Source: Ophiostoma sp. CBS 140.51
Lineage: Eukaryota > Ascomycota > Sordariomycetes > Ophiostomatales > Ophiostomataceae
NCBI GenBank assembly: GCA_029298735.1
Contig: JANSLP010000024.1
Span: forward strand, 62,001 to 126,000
Direction of reading: 5' to 3'
DNA length: 64,000 nucleotides
Part shown: one piece after another, positions 1 to 9,548 of the stretch
Layout of the letters: every line of letters begins with the position of its first letter
Position numbering within the stretch: the first letter of the stretch is position 1
The notes under the pieces: model-generated
The model's database searches: none
What the model saw: only the letters and a program-made list of their open reading frames with translations
Told to the model about the DNA's origin: nothing
Made by a program: the position numbers and the translations under genes

Positions 1-33
1 AGGCTCAACGATGCGGAGAAGAAACTGGGGTAA
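1..33 (+). CDS. Possible C-terminal end of a truncated gene at the left edge
   Basis: The window opens with an open frame reading RLNDAEKKLG followed by a TAA stop. The composition (charged, helix-like, GC-rich codons) resembles the tail of a real protein, and the DNA becomes AT-richer soon afterwards. Only ten codons are visible, so no product can be named, and a chance open frame of this length is quite possible. Confidence 0.35.
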   Translation, partial: RLNDAEKKLG

Positions 34-384
34 GCAAGGTCGTGTGCCAGGTCAACCGCCGCGATGCGCCGTCGAGGGGCTGGAGCAAGGCATGCCTTTT
101 CTGGGTTGATTTTTCGGGGTGGAAGAAAGTGAACAACAAGTATCAGGAACCAAGAGAAAGAGGAGAAGGAAGACACCTCCCAATGGACTGGAACTGCGTC
201 TGGGGTACCTTTACTCGTTGCGACAGAGCACGTTTTTGCGGGGCGTGAGGATGGGGAAGTAGAAAAGGCACGTTTGGCGTTGTGAAGCTCGCTGAGGATC
301 ACGTGTTGTGAGTTTTAGCACACTATTAGCACACAAGTAGCGCTATTGACGCTGTTGGGCGCTGGACAGTCCTTGACATGTGGA

Positions 385-985
385 GGCAAACATCAAAGTC
401 TTGGCTTTTCGTCTACACTACAGTTACTAGGCTACTTGGTCAAGAGTGCACAAACCCCAAGCGTCACATAGCATGTAGCTGATTTTGGGGAAGAAAGCCA
501 TATGTTTTATCCACGCTCCCGCTAGCTGAAATAGGCCTAGCGTACGTAGCGCTCTTACTCTCTATTTAATACGTTAAATGCGTTAAAAAGGCGTTGAATA
601 CGCTGGAAAGGCGTTGAATACGCTGGAAAGGCGAAAGGCGCTGAATTCACTAAATACGTAGAATGCGTAGAATACGCTGAGTACGTTGAAAACGCTGAAA
701 ATGTTTGAAACGTTGAAAAACAGGCATTAAGTACGCCAGAGTAAACGGAGCCCTGGCCCAATAAAGACATATTGCGACTGTGGGACGATTTCTACACTAG
801 ACCGTGTACTACTGAAGCCTCCTTGGGCCATGCGAAAAATAGACTAAATACTACATTCAGTTAGCGCCAGGTCCATTAAAATGAGCCCCTTGCCCTCTAA
901 CCACTTGGGGTTTGTGCACTCTTGATCAAATGGTCAACCGTCCTGCACCATTCAGAGTTGATGAAAGAAGTGCCAAGATATTTTA
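385..985. repeat. Imperfect long inverted repeat (foldback element remnant?)
   Basis: Positions 435-461 and 904-930 are reverse complements at 25 of 27 positions. Weaker complementarity, with many transitions and small gaps, continues inwards (about 461-525 against about 840-903) and outwards (for example a shared GCCAAGA element near 393 and 971). The arms enclose a degenerate minisatellite. This could be a decayed foldback transposon or MITE, or a hairpin-forming locus. No terminal target-site duplication could be recognised, so the outer borders are approximate. Confidence 0.6.
565..723. repeat. Degenerate 9-12 bp tandem repeat
   Basis: Repeated variants of CGTTGAATA and CGCTGGAAAGG follow each other. 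The clearest part is a tandem copy of a roughly 22-bp unit (GGCGTTGAATACGCTGGAAA plus two bases) beginning near 590. The array sits in the centre of the inverted repeat at 385-985 and gives a spurious low-complexity reading frame on the minus strand. Confidence 0.7.
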
Positions 986-1263
986 CAATGTACCTTTGAT
1001 GTCAGACATGCATGATATTTACATTCACAACGGTTAGAGAAAATAATTTAATGAAATGTCGACGGGATGAGAAAGCTCAACCTCGCCATGGATATTGAAT
1101 TAAGTATTGCTAAAATGTTAAAAATGCTAATAGCAGAACAATGACCTCAACTGAAAATGTTCAAAGTACAAAAACAACATGGAGTATCTTTTTCGCCGTC
1201 TCTCTTCTTTTTTCTTTTTTTGTTAATGGGATTTTGGTATACGCAGCATGCAAGAGGCACCCC

Positions 1264-3144
1264 TTACAAAAGGGTACCCTTGTTCTGCTTGCGGTCGACG
1301 TTGTAGTTCTTCCACAGCAGAATGGCCGGGATCGCAAGCACCAGCATCGCCGTTGACGAGATACAGTTGATGCGCTGGCTCTGGCCCCAGGCGTAGTTGA
1401 TGGCGTCGCGGGCAGGCGAGCCGACGGGGTACGTCAGCTGCAGCGTGGAGCCGCCGTTGTAAATGGTCATGGTCTGGTTCTTGAGGTCGTCGGGCAGGCG
1501 GCTCTCGAGAGCGCTGGGGAAGGTGTTGGCGTAGATGGCCTGGGCGACGGCGTAGCCAATGGAGCCGCCGAAGCTATTGAACAGGTACAGCAGGGCCAGC
1601 ATCATGGGGACACCGTCACGGTCAGCGGCGGACATGACAGCCATGCTTTGGCTGATGACGAGCGTGCCACCACCGAAAGCAATAAAGATTTGGCACATGA
1701 CAATGAAGCCAATGTTGGAGTCCTGGCCACGGAAGCGGATCATGAGACCCGAGCCGAGGAACATGAGGACGAGACCGAAGCACAGGGCGGCGTACTTGAA
1801 GTGCTTGGTCCAGCGGACGTAGAGACCGAACACGGCACCGCAGAAGCACGAGCCGACATTGTAGATCTGGGTCATGTAGCCCGTCTTCGAGATGTCGAGG
1901 TCGTAGACAACCTCCACAAAGTAGTAGTAGTACAGGTCCCAGGCGTAGAAGCTGTAGTACAGAATAGCGGCCAGCATGCAGGCACCGACAACGGTCCGCT
2001 TCTTGAAGAGCTCGTAGCGAACAAAGTGCGTGCGGGCAAAGTAGCGCTCCCAGACATAGAAGACAGGGAATAGCAGGAGACCGATGACGACCATGGCAAT
2101 GAAGGTGGCCGACTTGTAGGTCGCACGGCCGTTGGTCTGCAGACTGAAGGGCAGCAAGAACAGCACCCACGCGGCCATCAGAATGAAGCCGCCAATCAGG
2201 TCAAACTCATGGGTGTAGTGCACAATCGACTGGACGACGGTGCGGCCCGACTTTTCGCGCACCAAGAGACCCATCTTCTCGGCCTTGCGCTGGAAGAACT
2301 TGAAGATGATGGCCAGCGGCGTGAAGACGAAGAACATAATGATGGTGAAGGAGCCAATCGCCCAGCGCCAGGTCGAGTGCGTCAGGTAGGCCTGGGCAGC
2401 CAGAGGACCCGTGAAGGCGGTGCAGATGAAGGGAGTCGACACAAAGGCAAAGGCGAACGCACGGTTGCGCAGGCCCGAGGTATCAGCGACAAAGACGTCC
2501 ATGATAAAGTACAGGGCGTCGTAGCCGATCCAGTAGAAGACGTAGCCGGCAGCGTAGCCGTCGGGGCCGCTGCACGAGGCAATGATGATCATGCCGAGCA
2601 GGTAGACAAAGACGAAGAAGAGGAAACCCTCCGCACGACCCCAGACGTTGAGGACCTTGGCAATGGGCAGCTTGAGCACACCGCCAATGACTGAGGCCAG
2701 GATGCTGGCGGTACCGATCTGGGGCGCCAGCTGGAAGTCGGCGTAGGCGTAGTAGGTGACGTTGCTCAGAATCGACTGCTGCAGGGCCAGCATGAAGAAG
2801 CAGACCCAGATCCAGCCGTACGTAAGCAGCACAGCCTTGCGCGACCACACGAGCGCAGCGGCCTCGGCTTTCTTGACACCGAGCGCGGCCCGGTCGGTGA
2901 CAACGTTGCCGTGTCTCTTGACTTCGATCTCGTTGCGCTCCTCGAGACTCAGGCGGGAGTCATCGCCGCTCGAGTAGCCCTCCTGGGTGGCCTGGGCAAT
3001 GGTCTTCTCGTTGTCGCCAGCAAGGACACCGACGTCGGCACCGGTAGTGGTGACTTCGGGGGCCGAAAATTCGCCGGCAGAGGGCGCGATGACCTGCGAG
3101 TCAACGGCCTTGTTGCGGCCGCGGATGTTTTGGAAGACACTCAT
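1264..3144 (-). CDS. Siderophore iron transporter, MFS SIT/ARN family (MirB/Sit1-like)
   Basis: This intronless gene encodes 626 residues, a normal length for fungal siderophore/H+ symporters, which import ferric siderophores across the plasma or endosomal membrane. A hydrophilic N-terminus of about 105 residues precedes the first membrane segment (AVLLTYGWIWVCFFMLALQQ). Family-typical motifs follow, such as YYAYADFQLAPQIGTASILA, YWIGYDALYFIMDVFVADT and GLRNRAFAFAF, and hydrophobic segments fit about 14 transmembrane helices. The ATG at 3144 is the first in frame and the stop is TAA. HGATAR motifs upstream (3289-3295 and around 4783-5392) would fit control by an SreA/Fep1-type iron GATA repressor, but this is inference. 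The substrate (for example ferrichrome or a fusarinine type) cannot be told from sequence. Confidence 0.92.
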   Translation of the reverse strand: MSVFQNIRGRNKAVDSQVIAPSAGEFSAPEVTTTGADVGVLAGDNEKTIAQATQEGYSSGDDSRLSLEERNEIEVKRHGNVVTDRAALGVKKAEAAALVWSRKAVLLTYGWIWVCFFMLALQQSILSNVTYYAYADFQLAPQIGTASILASVIGGVLKLPIAKVLNVWGRAEGFLFFVFVYLLGMIIIASCSGPDGYAAGYVFYWIGYDALYFIMDVFVADTSGLRNRAFAFAFVSTPFICTAFTGPLAAQAYLTHSTWRWAIGSFTIIMFFVFTPLAIIFKFFQRKAEKMGLLVREKSGRTVVQSIVHYTHEFDLIGGFILMAAWVLFLLPFSLQTNGRATYKSATFIAMVVIGLLLFPVFYVWERYFARTHFVRYELFKKRTVVGACMLAAILYYSFYAWDLYYYYFVEVVYDLDISKTGYMTQIYNVGSCFCGAVFGLYVRWTKHFKYAALCFGLVLMFLGSGLMIRFRGQDSNIGFIVMCQIFIAFGGGTLVISQSMAVMSAADRDGVPMMLALLYLFNSFGGSIGYAVAQAIYANTFPSALESRLPDDLKNQTMTIYNGGSTLQLTYPVGSPARDAINYAWGQSQRINCISSTAMLVLAIPAILLWKNYNVDRKQNKGTLL

Positions 3145-3288
3145 CGTGGGAGTAAGGGGAGAAGACGAAGAAATTAGAATAATATAAAAAGAAGAGTTGG
3201 AAAGAAGAAAGAAGCTGCGTCGTCAACAGCTTGTCAACATCCAAGGGACGGATGGAATGGGTTGAAGAAACAGGAGAGGAGATCAAGA

Positions 3289-3295
3289 AGATAAG
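3289..3295 (+). promoter_or_regulatory. GATA site (AGATAAG) near the siderophore transporter start
   Basis: AGATAAG matches the HGATAR consensus and lies about 145 bp upstream of the transporter ATG. Iron-responsive GATA factors of the SreA/Fep1 type bind such cores. A single core of this size is common by chance, so support is weak. Confidence 0.3.
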
Positions 3296-4782
3296 AGGAA
3301 GAGGAGGCACTCTTAAAAGGAAACCCGAGCAAGCGGACGGTCCTCTGAGTGCCGATGAATGGGAACGGCACAGCGGCAAGTAATCTGTGTACTCGCACTA
3401 CTGTGTACCCGTGCTGGGCAGCTCCCAGACAATGCTCGCGCCGCGCGCCTGGGATTCTGGACGGTCGTCGAGAGAAAAGAAACCAGGCCAGGAGATGGGT
3501 GGACCTGTCCAGGCCCCACGGTCGAGCCGCCGCCGGAGAACGGCCATTGAATAGGTGTGGTGGGCATCGCGTGAACGGGCAATTGGCAATGTTGCAGCCA
3601 GAACAGCCAGACGCGCCGTTGTTGAAAGCTCGCCGACAGGGGGGTACGAAAAGACAGAGAGAAAAAAAAGCTTTGGAGCTTCGTCCTTGGCACGTCCGGC
3701 CAGGTGCAGGCGACGGATGCTACCGGCCAAAAAAGTACACGCCCTCCTTGGTCCTCCTTTCCACAGCGTGGTTTGCTCTTTCCCTCTTCGGTTCTTTCCC
3801 TCCGTGTCGCTCCTTCCCTCTCCCGTCCCTTTTCAAAAAAAACACATGCACATGCACTGAGCAAGTGAAGTGGGCAGGTGCGGTCGAGCTGGTTCTGGCC
3901 AAGTGCATCCGATGCTTTTTTACGGGTGTTGCAGTGTCGGTCACGCCGGCTGACGGCAGTCGTCCAGCTCTCAGCGAGCACCACATGCAACGAGCAGCAC
4001 CTACGATATTTTTCTCTCCATGTTGTTGACCGCTGAAAGATGTCTTCTTTGGACAGGCTCGGCAGGGTCTTCTCTCCCCACGCTAAAAAAAAAAAAACTT
4101 GGCAAATACCAGGGGTGGTGCGTGGGAGGAAAGTGTGATGCACAGGATCAGAGGTGAAAGTATCTTGTATCTCGGGCAGGAAGGAAGTCCTGGTTCGCTG
4201 AAGTTAACCAGTTTCCCGGTTCAGACTAGTGCGGCAGAAGCGACCTTGCAAGTTGCGCCGCATGTGCACCTCTGGATGCGCAAGTCGACAAAATACAGTG
4301 TAACTGCCTGTTAATCAGATACGAAGCACAATGTTGCAAAATCGAACAGGAGAGGACGATGATCAGAAACCAAACACAGAATTATTAGCAGACAACAAGA
4401 AAAACACAATGAGAAAGAGTCAGTGACAGAGACACACAAGCCAAGAGGCAACCCGAAAAGGAAGGAAACAAAGCCCGAAGGATAAGGGAAGGCACATTCC
4501 GGGACCAAACACAACCATTGAGAGCGAGCAAGGAGAAGGAGCAACTGGGACAAAAGACGATCCAGGGCCGGACTCGACTCGACCAGGCACACCCACTGGC
4601 GGATAACTTTGTGGCGCTGGCACACCCCAACTAACCCAGATTGGGCTATGGCGGCCGCGAAAACCGCATCTGATTACGGAGTGGAACCTGGAAGGACCAC
4701 CCAGGACCACTTCTTTGCACACCAAAAGAGACCAAAGAGGAGCCCCTTGGAAATGGTGCCAGACCGAACCAGCACACGAAAA

Positions 4783-4791
4783 ATCTGATAA
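4783..4791 (+). promoter_or_regulatory. ATCTGATAA, match to the SreA-type iron-repressor consensus
   Basis: The 9-mer exactly fits ATCWGATAA, the consensus described for fungal iron-sensing GATA repressors, and lies about 1.6 kb upstream of the siderophore transporter start. Similar partial motifs (ATCTGAT or ATCAGATA) occur at about 4317, 4667, 4923 and 5396. A second complete match at 9483-9491 is created by a minisatellite and is probably meaningless. Confidence 0.4.
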
Positions 4792-5379
4792 CTCGCACAC
4801 CACCCAGAAAACAAAATTTTGGCTCCGGCCAGGGGGTGAGACAGGGTCATTTTTTCTCTGTCCCTTTCTTTTTAGTGGGCAGCAGCAGAATTAAAAGAAG
4901 ACGAAATTTTCAGCGCCGATCCATCTGATTATGCTGCGTGGTGTGGCGCCGGGGTCCCATCTCTTTTTATCAGTTCTTTATTCGTGCTGCGTCGTCCTTC
5001 GCGGAAGTCGTGTGTGCTGCGGATGCTTTTTCGTGGTTGTCGGCTGTCGATTCGAGCAAGAAAAAAGAGCGAGACAGAAAGGAGACCGGCAAACGGAGAA
5101 GAGAAATGGCGAATCGAGAATATCCCCTTGCCACGTTTGCCGATGCTTGCGCACATCTATTCCCACCCATCCACCATCGAAGCAAAGCCATCCACTCATC
5201 CCTGTCTCCCCGATTGTTAATGATCAGCAAAAGACACGCGGCATGAGGAAAAAGAAGAGTTCAAGGGGGCGAAAGAAGCAGAAAAAAGAACCAGCAAAAT
5301 GGAACCAGACACGGAGGAGAAACAAGATATTCGAAGGCGAAACAGAAACAGAAACATCTCTCGGACTGATCCTGCAAAT

Positions 5380-5391
5380 GATAAGATTATC
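5380..5391. promoter_or_regulatory. Opposed GATA pair GATAAGATTATC
   Basis: Two GATA cores in opposite orientation (TGATAAG on plus, AGATAA on minus) overlap within 14 bp. This arrangement is often used by dimeric or paired GATA factors. It lies 2.2 kb upstream of the siderophore transporter, so any link is speculative. Confidence 0.3.
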
Positions 5392-7867
5392 TTCACATCT
5401 GATCTTACACAGTAGTAGCCCGGGCCAGGATCTGTACCGCCGCCCCGTGTTGGACAGGCCCTATCCTGTCTGTTGGTTTGATTTTTAGTGAGCAATTAAG
5501 CAGCTGAGCAATGAGTTAACCACACACCACTCGGCAGCGCACTCTCTCTCCCTATTTTCTCTTCCTTTGACAGCCACCAACATCGTATTGCCTCGTTCCT
5601 TTCGTTCCCATTCTGTGATCTTTCGTGATGTGAAGCTCCGTCACCCATGGGCTCCCAAAATGTAGACCCCCATCGCCACCACATCAAAATGTCCAAGCGC
5701 CTGTGTGAGGCTCATTGTCGTGGAGTCCACCGAACCCCTCCCCTCCCCTTCACTTGCCTCTAGCAAGCCTCTCCAGCGTTCGGCGCCTTCTCCGTATTTC
5801 AAGTGTAGAAACTCCACCATAACATGCAAGGCGAGCTTGGGCGAGACCAGCAACAGGAAAGCCGGCACACTTGGCTCATTTGTGGCAGTTAAGATGGTGG
5901 TATGGAGCCCAATTAGTGTCGAAGAAAAGAGCCTCTCTGTTGCAATGGTCCCAGCATTTTTCTTTTTCTTTTCCTTTTTCTTCTCTGCTCCTTTCAAGCA
6001 TTGCGGCTCCCTCGTCGTGCCCAAAAGCACACTGGTTCTAGCACCGTTCTGTTGCTTCTGTTCCATCGTCAAAAGGCGGGTTTTCAAAAACCGACGGAGC
6101 ACGGCACATAGTGCGTGTTGGCCAAGTCTCCACGCCCGCAGCTAGAAGAAAATTAAGAAGAAGCAAAAAGGACCCAAAAGAAAGTCCGACATTCGACGAA
6201 TGAGACGAATGAGGGGCGGTAGAACATTGAAACGGGGCAAGTACATAAACACGAGAGGCAAACAGACGAGGTAAAGAAAAGACAAAAGAAGTTTGCCGGC
6301 CGAACCGGCAGGAACCGGCGGAAAGCGAGCACAAAATTTACCCAAGAACAAACAGTGTTACAACAAAGAATTCAGTGACAAAGAGAACGGCCACAACGTA
6401 TGTTGTAAACGAGAAGAGGCAAATTCAGGACACTCAATATCGTAGCTGCCTCTTCTGTGCCTGGTCAGTGTAACTGAGAGATAATCTACAGGCACAGAAT
6501 GAATGAAAGAAAATATACGAAACGGACAAAAGAAGAATCTAACCGGCCCTTTTTGACAACCCATTGCCTCCCAATAATCTTTCTGTTTAGCCCAAGCAAT
6601 ATCAAAAGTGCAAATTCGTTTTTGCCTTCCTTTTTGGCTCAAAGACTTTGAGCCTTGACCTCCATCCCACGCGATTCTTGCACTTCATTCAAAAGCTGTG
6701 ACAAATATTTACTCCTTTCAGTGACGGAGAACGCCGTTCGAAGTCCGTCTTGTCTTGCGTACTTGCACTCGTCCGCTCACCGGTCACCGTTCCTGTCGTC
6801 GTTGTATGTAGGACAAGGTATCGAGTATTGTCTATTGGGCATCGGCCCAGGCCACACTACTCAAGGCATCCTGTCACTCGTTATGCCTCCTTTGAGCAGT
6901 GGCGCCGGGACTGCCAAGCCAAAACTCTAAAAAAAGGCTCTGAAAATGCAAGACGCCGCAAGTTGTTAGAATGTGTCCGGTCATGTGACCAGGAATATAT
7001 GGGGACAGTGTGTGTGCACGTGATGTACCGAGGACACACGCCCCCTGAATTCTCGGTAAACCAGGGAATCGAGGGTTAGGACAGATTATAGAATTCTCCC
7101 ACAATCAACACAATTATCCCTCATGAAAGGGCCATAAACTGTATGACACAAGTGCGTCAAAGTATATCGTAGGATGGGCGCTCGTCCCGTTTGCAACTCG
7201 CTCGCTCCGTGAGCCTCTGTGTTGCAGTGCAGTCGACTGGAAAGCAGACGAAAAAGAAAAGAGAAAGAAAAGAAAGAAAGAAAGCATAGAGCCACCCACA
7301 GATCAGTCAGTCACGACGTGTTTTCTTTTGCTCATATCACACGCTCCGACTGTCTCCCCAACCCTTGCGTGCATCCCACGCTTTTGCAACACCCACGCTC
7401 TTGAATCCTTCGTGCATGGTGTGTCTTCGCAACCCCTCAGTTCCTGTCACCTTGTCACAGCTCAAACCGTCCTCGTGCGTTCGTAATTACTGAGCACACT
7501 CCGCTCCCCATCCCGAGTCCTTTGAGCATCCTATGACTACGGAGTTCCACAGTATGCATCCCTGGACCCAAGTTCATCTGTCTGGGATCAAAAGTGACTA
7601 CAAGAAATGGAAATTGGTTCGATCCTCCACGGGCCAAGAAACGCCGCTTTTAGCAGAACATAGGCTCTCCCGTGGAGACAAAATAGACTCCATTCGTAGG
7701 TTTACGACACGCCAACAGGTGCCCCATGGCGCTGGGTCCGTGGGCCCATGCACCACTGTTTTTTCCAGTGCTCTTTGTGGCTCTTTCCCATATTGCCCAG
7801 CGAGGGAAAGCATCTGATTTCTTTTGGGAGGTTTTGTTCGTCGTCCTACTAGTCTCTCTTGCAGCTC

Positions 7868-7883
7868 TACTTCGTACGAAGTA
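7868..7883. repeat. Perfect 16-bp palindrome TACTTCGTACGAAGTA
   Basis: The sequence is identical to its own reverse complement over 16 bp, in an otherwise unremarkable spacer. It resembles the dispersed TACGGAGTA/TACTCCGTA elements seen elsewhere in the window. It could be a binding site for a dimeric factor or part of a dispersed fungal repeat. Confidence 0.6.
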
Positions 7884-9485
7884 TGAGACCCGCCAGAGTG
7901 CATGTACGCCATAAAACCTTCTTTTGACCAGAGCCTTTTGGTTGAGCGGATACAAATGTACACAGTACGACTGTGTAATAATTACAGTAGATCCAAGCGT
8001 TTTATGTGTACCCTGATACTTCGTGCATTCCTTGCAAATTTCTTAAAGTTATCTGATTCAAAAGATTTGCATATCTGATGTGAAGGATTGATCACGCTCA
8101 AAGTAGGCCGTTAGGCTCTTCCTGTGAGGCAGGAGGATTATGGTCAGTCTTTTCATCCCCAAATTCCCCAAAAGTGCTCCGAAAAGAGGATCAATAAATT
8201 AAACATGAGAGAGGATGGGGATGAAGAAGAAGAAGAAAAACACGACGCAAAAGCAGGCCATAAGAGCATCAATGCAAGTTCATCTGTGTCTTGGGCTTCC
8301 AAAATGGACACTGGGAGCATCGTTGGCAGCAAAGGATCTCCTGCTACCAAAGATCGTCACATTCTCTATATATCTTATAGTCTCCTGTCTCTTGTTAAAA
8401 CAGCAGTCCAGGCCTCCATTTCTTCATGTGTCTAGAACGCCGTCCAACCCCGGGCATGCCCGCAGCTAAGCCTGAAGTGAGGCAAGGAAAGGTTACAGGC
8501 GGGTGCGTCGCTGCATTTGAGCAGCATTGCCATTGCCATTGCGTCCATCCCATCCTATCAACCATGGGAATCGTCCATGTCATCTTGTCCCCGGTATCCA
8601 TGGAGGCGGCGTCAAAAAGACACGCGAGTGCAAGGTGAAAGACTTGGCTTTTCTTGGCTTCCCTTTTGTTTTCTTCTTTTGCTATCAAACCTACACTATC
8701 AATGCACAAGCACTATTGTAGTCGACACAACAAGCCAAAATATCTCCAAATAGGTGAGAAAAGAAAAACACGGAGAACGGTACACGTTCCAAGAGTGCAA
8801 AGTTCGTCCTGGCCAATCTTTGTTTCTCAGACAAGTTCAACAGGGTCCCCTGTGAACGCGGCCCCGATCTCGGCATTAAAAACGAAAAGATTGTTGGTGA
8901 AAAATAAAATATGAAGGAATAAGCACTGAAGCACTGAAAAAAAATGACAGAAAACTTGCCATATTTGTTCACTTCCAACGCGTGGGGCGCTTGTTCAAAA
9001 ATACGACCCACTCTAAGAAACATAACTGTTCGGAACTTCGTTGATTATCAGTGAGAAAATAGCAAGAATATGAGCCAACACAATTGCCGGATGCTCGAAT
9101 TCTCCCATCACCTCAACAAAATGTGATACAAAAAAAGAAATTCCATAATAACATGATAGACGACTGTAAGATGAAGTGGACGAACAAAACAAAAATCGAC
9201 AACAGAGAGACCCCAACCAGAAGACACGTTTTTCAACGCGTGGTCCCTTTCTTGGCTTGGGAGTGGAGGAGATGGGGCCCGTCGTTCGCCGTTCTTTCGT
9301 GTCCCTCTTTCGTGGATCCGCAGACGGATCCCATACTCCGTAGGACCAGCAAGGGATGTGAGAAACCAAACCGAAGAAAGAGAGCGAGGAAAATGAAGAG
9401 AGCACAAAATTCACACCCCCCGGTCGTGACTTTGCGTACGACGTACCGTGACAACGTTCCGATTTACGTAACATTGGCTTACATC

Positions 9486-9548
9486 TGATAAAATTGATAA
9501 AATTGATAAAATTGATAAAATTGATAAAATTGATAAAATTGATAAAAT
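9486..9548. repeat. Minisatellite, seven perfect copies of a 9-bp unit
   Basis: TGATAAAAT is repeated seven times without a mismatch over 63 bp. The unit length is a multiple of three, which creates a long but meaningless frame on the minus strand. Perfect copies suggest recent expansion and length polymorphism between strains. Confidence 0.95.

Larger units (their letters stand above)
34..1263. other. Intergenic stretch with inverted repeat and degenerate minisatellite
   Basis: No gene is supported here. The stretch holds an imperfect inverted repeat whose best-matching arms are 435-461 and 904-930, and a degenerate tandem repeat at about 565-723. The remainder includes the 3' flank of the siderophore transporter. 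Confidence 0.7.

Noticed and set aside
1622..2170. 182-codon minus-strand frame inside the siderophore transporter
   Set aside because: It is an alternative frame of the transporter, whose conserved membrane segments cover the same bases.
3313..4143. 276-codon minus-strand frame upstream of the transporter
   Set aside because: No domain, no plausible start context, and it translates homopolymer and polypyrimidine tracts; treated as promoter or leader.
5641..6102. 153-codon minus-strand frame with a plausible-looking C-terminus
   Set aside because: The middle is poly-Lys from an A/T-rich tract, and no family or splice structure could be recognised.
7560..7640. GGTTCGATCC resembling a tRNA B box (about 7616-7625)
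   Set aside because: The flanking bases do not form a T-stem, and no A box, anticodon arm or acceptor stem could be fitted upstream.
9483..9491. Second exact ATCTGATAA iron-repressor consensus
   Set aside because: It is formed by the junction of flanking sequence with the first unit of the 9-bp minisatellite, so it carries little evidence.
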